A DNA stretch of 64,000 nucleotides. Source: Owenia fusiformis. Lineage: Eukaryota > Annelida > Polychaeta > Sabellida > Oweniidae. Of this stretch, positions 51,301 to 60,300 are shown piece after piece; the stretch's first letter is position 1; every line of letters starts with the position of its first letter. The notes below the pieces were generated by a model that saw only the letters and a list, made by a program, of their open reading frames with translations, had not been told where the DNA came from and made no database searches. The position numbers and the translations under genes were made by a program. The stretch is taken from contig CAIIXF020000009.1 of NCBI GenBank assembly GCA_903813345.2, positions 35,147,759-35,211,758 on the forward strand, given 5' to 3'.

Positions 51301-54300
51301 AATTGATGCATGACTAGTACAGGGTGTCTACTATAATCCCCCTTGACTAAAATGTGGTTGGTTTAATACAGAAAACAACAATGTCGTTTACTCCCCCCCA
51401 TTAATTTATGAAAAATAAGGGGTAGTGGCATTTATATTGCAGTAGACACCCTGTATATTTCAGTATTTCAGTTTGACCTCATTTTCTCTTGTTTATTTCC
51501 AGTGGTGATTCAAGTATGAATGGCCAAGTTAATGGAGATATAAAACACAGTTTTGTCTCAAACAATAACGAAGGTGAGTTAATGAGCTATGTAACTAAAT
51601 ATTGTGGATGTAAATTAACTTAAGGTGATGATATATCGATTTACATGATCATTTTTTTCCCAAATTGACTGTATATGTTACAAGTTACGATTTGAACTTT
51701 ATTTACGTCTTTCCTACTTTATGGACTTTACTGTTTCAGAACTTTGTTTATTGATATGATTTGGCATTTATAACATGTAAAATAAAACTGACCATCTCAC
51801 AAGTTCTTGTGGAAGCAAAATAACATGCTTTACCTTTAATGAACATTTATTCACATTTTGTAGGTAAATATATATTCTAACTGAGAGCAGTCCCTGCCCA
51901 GAGTGTGTATTTAACTTACTAACCAATCTTATTTTGTACTTTAGAATTATAGTCATAGAATGTACATGAACCTAATTCTCCAGTTTTATTCTCTGAAACT
52001 TCCCACCTGACCTTGGAAATCCGAAATGCACAAACCTAATAAATGAACCATATACAGATAGTAAAAAGCATAAGAGTACATACTTATAATTTACCACAGA
52101 AAATGATACTATAAGTATACATGAACTAAAAGATTCTCAAGTTCATTTATTTTAAGATATACGCAAGTGGCTGATTCACTTACGTTCTATGGGAACGAGA
52201 CAATTAGTAAAACGTGAATTGTAACAAAAATGGGACTATGTTAGTGGTTTCAAGTAGCATCCATGCCTCAGTGCGATTAGAAACACCATAAATTCAAGTT
52301 AAATATATTTTTACCATAATCTTATCACCGTACATGGACCTTGCTATGTTTTTACCCACGCAATGCTGTGGTTGCAGTGTTTGTTGAACTATCTTCTCTG
52401 TTTGAGCTTTTTGTGGCATATGAATCAAGATCCAGGGTACTCTATAATGTTCTTAGGAAATGTTTTGTAAAATTTGTCATTTTTGGATTCTTGGACTTTA
52501 GCTACATAACACATTTGGATATGAATTTCACAATGGAGGTATACTGAGATGTTTTACATGGCAAACTAAGCATTTTTGGAAGTTTTTAATTAGTAATCAA
52601 AAGGTATAAACTATTTTTTTGTTTGAAGCAATTTTTGGTATTATTCCTTTATGAATAAGTAGGTATTTATCTGTAGAGATTTGATATTTTGAAAAAAATC
52701 TTAAAGAATATCTTGTCATCAGATCGATTAAAATTCCTAATTTGATAATATTTTCTTGTGTACCTTACCTAATATATAGGATTAAGAATATATAAGTGTT
52801 AATAGGATAAACTCAGAGAAAATTGCATGATTGTATTCATGTAAAAAGTTTGACATTGAGTTTTATTTCGCTAACCACAGATGTTATCATGAAGGTAAGG
52901 ATAGAGCCACACCTCGCTCTAATATTTAAGCATAGATAGATCTTGTAAATGTAAATGTTCCTCACAGACATTTTATTTCACCCCACTCTCAGTTATACAT
53001 ATATATATATAACTTTTATTGACATATTGTATCATAACATGATTACATTAGTCATATACAGTGCTTTGTTCTTATATGTCTTGTCATTATTGTGGTCATA
53101 ATTTCAATTTTATTTCTTTTTACCAAACATTTAGTAAGCTTTCATCATTTTGCATTACATTCTGTTACCATATGTTTTTTTTATAAAATCAAATTTTATT
53201 CAACAAATATATTCACACCTGTATAAAATCAACTGTTTTACTATTTCTACATCTTATTGAAATGTAGAAATCAACAAAATCAGAAATCATGACCATTTGA
53301 AAATCTCAGATTCTGTAGACATCGATTTGATGAGTATTCAATAATTGATAATAATGCAGAGTTCATCTATTTCTACTTTCTTATATAATAGGATTAAATA
53401 ATTCGTGCAACTTAATGGACTATCCCAGATATGTATTGATTATCCAACAATATAAAGGTTTATGATGATTATAACTTTTAATTATGTAATTATTATTTTC
53501 ATATTGAATGTGATCCAGAATTTCTCCAGAGCTTCCATAGGCCTTCATTAGAATATGAATGTAAATTATTGTTAGGAAATAATGTGATAGGCAGAAAATG
53601 CTTAAATTTTTAATCGTAGAAATATGTTAACTTAAAGATGAGTGCTTGCCGTCTATGTTGAACTATTGCAAAGTGTAACAAATTAACAGAAGTCATGTAT
53701 TTCATCAGAGGTACAAAATATAAATATAGATCCAACTCCTGATGTTATATATATTCTTTATACTTGGAACAGTGAAAATCATGTGAAATGTATTTTATTA
53801 TACTCTGTTATCTAGCTTTCTAACCAACTCTTATTTTATTTTGTGTATATTTGCATCAAGATTGTCCCCAGCAAGTAATTCAAGAGACACTCTGTCTTCC
53901 ATTTGAAGCAATAGGACAATACAGCCTAACACAGTCTCAAATGTTCAATTAGAAAATTGGTGCATATAAATGATTGAACAATTGATGAATCATTTATGAA
54001 ATGTTTCATTCCATAAGTTCCTAGAAAAATTAATCAGGAACAAAACACCCATATTATCACTATAATCTTGATGTACATATAACCATGAACTTTATCGTTC
54101 TGTTTTATCTAGCTTTTGTTTTAAACATAACAGGGGAAAAGAAGTGTGAAAGAAAATGTACAAGTACAACACTAATACTATCGAGTCCCTTGAGTCCAAC
54201 CCTCGGACAGAGCTCCAACTTTAGGCATATCCCGCCACCTAGTATGTTGTTTTGTTTATCCGAATGTATGCCCTGAGAAAGGGGGCCAACCATTTGATCT

Positions 54301-57300
54301 TACGGGACCTAACTTTTTTCGAAAATATTTTTGGACTAAACATTCTTGTAAAATAATTAAATGGCATGGTTTGAAAAGCGCTCAGTAAGATTACAAAAAA
54401 TTCAGGTTAATGTTGAAATAATTAGGTTTCGCTAAGAATCTATGGTGGCCCCTAAATGATGGCTTGGGTCCTAGCTGTGTCCCTCCTACCAACATGCAAT
54501 GTAATATACTCAAACAGTAAAAACATCAAATATGTGAATATTTAAATATTTCATGAATCTTAAATGTTTTTACTTGTTTAAGTGATGTTATATCAACCCT
54601 GAATATTTATTGATTGCTGTTTCACTCTCAAAATATAACTTGCATGAATCATTTTGCTAATCCAGCTCTAAGTAAAAAGGGGAGAATAACTCTGGTTATA
54701 TTCTTGGAAACATAAATACTCAAATCGATCCATAAAGGTAAATGGGCTACTAACACCAGTTGGGAAAGTAGTATGGGATTATGGGATGTAACCCTAACAA
54801 CAGAAATGAATTATGGGATATGAGGGAGTGAAAGCCTCGCAATGGCTTGCATGATTACCATGCCCTGTTTGCTACGATACCACCCTTGTATGTAATTAAT
54901 AAAAATGCTTAAAATAAACATCTTGATTCTGTTTTGATTTTTAGGTGGAGTTATTATATGAATTGAAATGCATTTGTATAATGATATATGTAATGTGCTG
55001 AATGTGTATGTGTCAAAACATCTATGTATTTTTTGTCCTGTTCACGTGCTTGGAGTAATTATTATATATACATGTATTGTCTAAGATGATGAATGTTGAT
55101 GTGTGTCTTGCCTTTAGGTGAAGCCTCCATGTCATCTGTAACCCCTAGCAACGCCATGTTTAACCCATCTGTCAACCAATCACAGAACAGCTCTCATTTT
55201 TCGCCTTCCAAAATATATACGCCGCAAAAATCAGCTTCAGAAAATATGCCAATAGGTGTCGCTTCAAGTAAAGTCTGGTCGCCTTTTGGTCAGTGCCGTC
55301 TGCTTGTCTTTTTACGTCTGCTGTGACATCATCATAATCTGTCTGTGTGTCTTAATAGTCTTGCATCAAGTTTTTGAGTTTCCCAGCTATTTTCTCGTGT
55401 AACATTTTGTCATGGATGTTTGTGTCATAGGAAATGTACTGTACCAGGACTTGATGCAAGACCACAGGGTGGGCCAAAAAAGTAATAAGTGGAAACAATG
55501 TTTCATCCTTTTTTGGCTCACACTGTATACTTACATTACTTACAAAATGTAACATTTATCAGGAAATGTGAATGCCTCGATGGATGTTTCTAACTCAGAT
55601 ATGTTATGTTCTGGCCATTATTTAGCATTAGTACTAATACTCGGAGGTATAAGGCATGCATTTTGTGTTTTGTCTAAAATGTGTTTTGAAGTAATATAAA
55701 AGAGTAATAATTATCCCATCGAACGAAGTTCGGAGGGATATAGGGAACGCCTCCGTCCGTCCGTCCGTCCGTACGTACGTACGTCCGTCCGTCCGTACGT
55801 ATGTCCGTCCGTCCGTACGTACGTCCGTCCGTCCGTACGTCCGTCCGTCCGTCCGTCCGTCCGGGCAATAATTCAAATACCGTTGGCCCGATTTTAGTAA
55901 TATTTTGTATACATATACCCTATGGGGGTAGAAGTTCTGCTCGAAAGCGGATTTTCAAAATGGCCGCTCATTTAAAAATGGTGGCCATTTTAGTGCCGAT
56001 TTTACAGTAATTTAGGTGCAATATGTAAAACTGTAATAGCAGTATGTTTTAAATGTAAAAAAAATTATATAGGACATTAATAAAGCTAGAAATGTAGATA
56101 TTAAAAAAGCACATGGCAGCCATCTTGAAAAAAGGCGGCCTTTTCTCGTTATTTTACGATTTTTGCTGTAACTCGAAAAGTAGTGGAGCGATTTTGTTCA
56201 TATTTGGTATGTGAATACTATAAGCATGGCACACTGTCTAATGACACTTTTGGTAGAAGGCGGCCATTTTGAAAAATGGCGGACATTTTGAAAAATGGCT
56301 GCCATTTTAACTTATTTTACTATAACTCGAAAAGTAGTGGAGCGATTTTGTTCATATTTGGTACGTGAATACGTATAAGCATGGCATACTGTCTAATGAC
56401 ACTTTTGGTAGAAGGCGGCCATTTTTCAAAATGGCCGCAAAATGGCCGCCATTTTAACGTATTTTACTAAACTCGAAAAGTAGTGGAGCGATTTTGTTCA
56501 TATTTGGTATGTGAATACTATAAGCATGGCACACTGTCTAATGAGACTTTTAGTAGAAGGCGTATTTTACTATAACTCGAAAAGTAGTAGAGCGATTTTG
56601 TTCATATTTAGTATGTGAATATTATAAGCATGGCACACTGTCTAATGACACTTTTGGTAGAAGGTGCCCCTTTTGAAAAATGTTCGATGGGATTCGCTAC
56701 GCTTTGGCGTTGCCGTTGTTCTGGTTAAGGTATTTGATAAGTAATGTAATGAATTAGTTTTTGTGGACTAATGATTGCTAATTTTGCAAAATAAGACTTA
56801 TTTTGATCCGTATTGTGTGACAAGGAAAAGTAATATTTGAGAAATAATAATATAATCTATAGCTAACACACTCACTTTTATTTTAATTTCACTTTATAGA
56901 CACAATTTATTTAACAGCAGGTTTTGTGATATTAAAACCAACAATGTGTGTGCATATTTACCAAATGTTGAAAATAAAACTGAAAAGTGCATTTCTCGAT
57001 TTTTATAATTTTAGAAACCTTTTAGTTCTTGCTCATGTACAAGTCAGTTATGTGAGAACAATTGACATTATGTTTCGCTAAAATAACTTTGAATTGGTGG
57101 ACTGAAATAATATTAGGCTTTTAACGCTTGAATATATTGGAAAGTTACATTGTTTCATTAAATCATCATTATCTACATCCACAGCTTTTTGGATCAGATC
57201 AATTAATGCTTTCATTGTTCAATATCGTGCCAGTAATAATGTCACCATAACCTCATAGTATATTTTACATTGAATTGCTGTCATTACAGGAAATGATATA

Positions 57301-60300
57301 ATGTTGTGAGTCTTACATCAAGTCTTTGACCCCCCCCCCTCTCCCCCCCAATCTTATTACAAGAGAATTGGGGGTTGGGTAACACTGGGGCTTGATGCAA
57401 GAGTACAATATGATTACTTCGTTCCCGTATGCGATCAACATGCATTTCCTTCTTCAATTTCAGGTGAGTCCAGAAAAGTGGAATACAAACCTGTCTCGTT
57501 TGGTACATCACCTCAGGGGCCTTCAGTGCTGAGTCCATCTTCTAAGGGGCCCACTTTTACTAAGCTCAATACGCCACCTATTGTACATAATGCATCATCT
57601 GTAAATACAACACCACTATCTATCACGCCATCTTTCCAGTCTTCTCAGTCATATACAGCGCCATCTGTTAATACAGCGCCATCTATGAATACACCGCCAT
57701 CTATGAACATTACACTCAATGCTAAAAAAGGTATGTTATTCATTATTTTTAGATTTATTTATCATTCTATCGGATCATCCTATGATCTGTATCATTGTTT
57801 ATTTTTAAAAAAATTTATGCAAGGATTTCAATTTTTCTTAAAGTGTATATCTTTTGTTGTATGCAGTGGCACAGGGTGTTTTTTATCACAGCTTTGCTTG
57901 TTAGAAAATCTGTATGAATCACCATTTGTCATTTCTTGAAAAACAATGCAATACTTGGTAGTCTTGTACTTATTTCCTGACCTCCACTCCCAAGTTTTGT
58001 GGTAAAATGCGGGAGGGGGTGAAGTCTGAGGACTTGGTACAAGACTAGATATTTCAGTAATTAAAACAAATAGAATAGAAAATCGCAGCTTAGGTAAGAA
58101 GTTTAAACTTATAGTATCATTAAGGGAATGACCATCATTAATGCATATGTTGTATGTTGCCATGATCTTTGGATTGAATCCTGCATCTTGATCTCTTTGA
58201 TCTCTCATGATCCCTTCTTGAATCTTCACCTGTTTTTCAAGTCAAGAATGTTCAGTTACTTAAGGACTTTTTCTTATTCTGGTTTACAAATAAGGTTTCT
58301 TATGATTTTTCACATTATTGAGAAATAACAGATAATTAGAAGGCTTCATATCAAATTTCATTAGAAGGGTATACGTTTTAAATCGTTACTTATTTTTTAT
58401 GAGGATGTTTCAGCTTTTATGCCATCATATAAAATTATGTTAGAGCAGTTTTTTGATCAGACAATTTTTAACATGTTTTGAATATGCAGACTATTGCAAG
58501 CCCAATCAATTTCCACTATGGGATCACTTTATTCACTTACATATAGGTGAATTACATCATTGGTTGTTATCCTGGGGCCATGTAGAAGACTATTTTCAAG
58601 GTTTCTAGCAAGCACATGTTTTCAGGTCGTACATTGAATGTCAGTGGTTCACCTGAGGTTCTCAATGTTGTTGGATTCTCATAACAGGTTGTTTAGGGTT
58701 AAAAATCATCTTATGATTGATTTTATTTTAATGATTTTTTGTTCTGCTATATCAGTCTGTTTTGAAGACACTTGCTGTGTTCAGAAATCATCATTTTTGT
58801 GAAAATTTTTGCCATTCAATGAAAAAGATAGCACCTTTGTTTGTAAAACACTATATTATTTTCCAAGGATTATTTCTTTTTTTTTAGCCTAGATTACCTG
58901 AGAGATCATATAAATATATAATTATAGAGTACATGTATTTGATATTTTCTAATTTAGAATATCACCGAAGAGAGTCTTACACATCATCTTCGAGTAAATC
59001 TAGATTTTGGACCCCTTCTCCACCAACATCACACAAACCACTATCTATACGGGGTAACATGCATGCCTAAGACCCCTCGGCATAATCATAATGTTCATTA
59101 TTTCCAAAGCTTCTTTCTACTGTTGTTTATAATATTCATGTTTGTTTTACTGTAGAATATTCTAGAAGTTCTTCCCTAGGAGAATGTTTACCTTATAATA
59201 TATACCTTTTTTTGTAAAATGTCATGTGAACCTTTGAATACAGTTACCATCAAGTACAAGGGCATATTCATTTGATTGTCTTTTCATGATCATGAAATTT
59301 CATGATCTCTATCTTTCATACATCGCTTGCTTTGAGTGCTCAAATGTTAAAAAAATGTGAGTTCATGTTTTTGTGTTCCCTTGTATGATTTGACCAGTTA
59401 GTCCTTGACTTTCTGTTTTATAAACATGCATAAAGCCACCTGTAATATTTATGAAGCATATCATATTTAGCATACCATAGACATAATTATAACTCATCTA
59501 GATTACTTATATCTTGGGGTATCTCATCATTAGGATGTTCATATAGCCTTCATGCTGTTCTACACTTGCCCTTAAAGCCTTTGGCACCAGTCATGACCCA
59601 AGCATTGTTCACAGTTGGCTTTGTTGAGCTTATTGTCTGTCCATGGCAGTCGTATGGTAGTAATCTGTCTCAAAGTAAACCCAGAACTCTTGTTCTATCA
59701 GATTTCATTATGAAATTATGTTTTCTGTTTCTCAATATATTCTTTGATGCTATGGTAAAATGCAGGAGATAAGCGAGGGCCTTTAACCTATTTTTCTAGC
59801 TAAAAATGTAAACAACCACTGAAATAGAAAACCAGGTCATGTTTAGCGATCTTTACCTTTTTACGAGATTGCTAATGATGTTTAGATTCTATTTAACCTG
59901 CCGTATCTGCAATGGTCATTACCTTTGGCATTTAAATGAAATAGAAGCCTCACATGAGTCGAAGGGTTTTAGATTTAGTAATGTTAATTCAACTGTTGAT
60001 ATCTATGCCAAGAGAAAACATCTGATAATGATTGAAATGGGAGTTTTTTATAAAACCATGGAATTGATAAAATGTACCTTATTTTTGTTAAATGCACATC
60101 TTCAAAAATTGGCTCAAATTGAGCTATTACTGCATTTATTTACATTGTTCAACAACAGTGATATATGGATCTGTGCCCCAGATTGTATTTTTAGATGAAT
60201 CGGAAAATATTGACCTCTAAACCTATCGGGGAAATACGTATTTGTTGCAACCTTGGCTCGTGAACTGTTCAAAACATTATGCAATCAATTATCTCTGTTT

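Larger units (their letters stand above)
49534..51502 (+). other. PDZ gene intron 2
   Basis: Contains an inverted repeat at about 49612-49786 (GAACCATGGCTCTCGC / GCGAATATTGATTCTTTAG against CTAAAGAATCGATATTCGC), probably a foldback repeat, and two mariner-type MITEs. Confidence 0.6.

Noticed and set aside
55268-55326. Longer version of exon 4 (KVWSPFGQCRLLVFLRLL)
   Set aside because: Ends in a stop with no polyadenylation signal close by; the A|GTAAAG donor joins in frame to exon 5.
55634-56010. Frames encoding (Arg-Thr-Asp-Gly)n or (Val-Arg-Pro-Ser)n
   Set aside because: Pure translation of the CCGT/ACGT microsatellite of H2.
57731-57939. Continuation of exon 5 past its donor
   Set aside because: The frame remains open for 70 codons but turns hydrophobic and low-complexity; AAAAAAG|GTATGT is a strong donor in the right phase.
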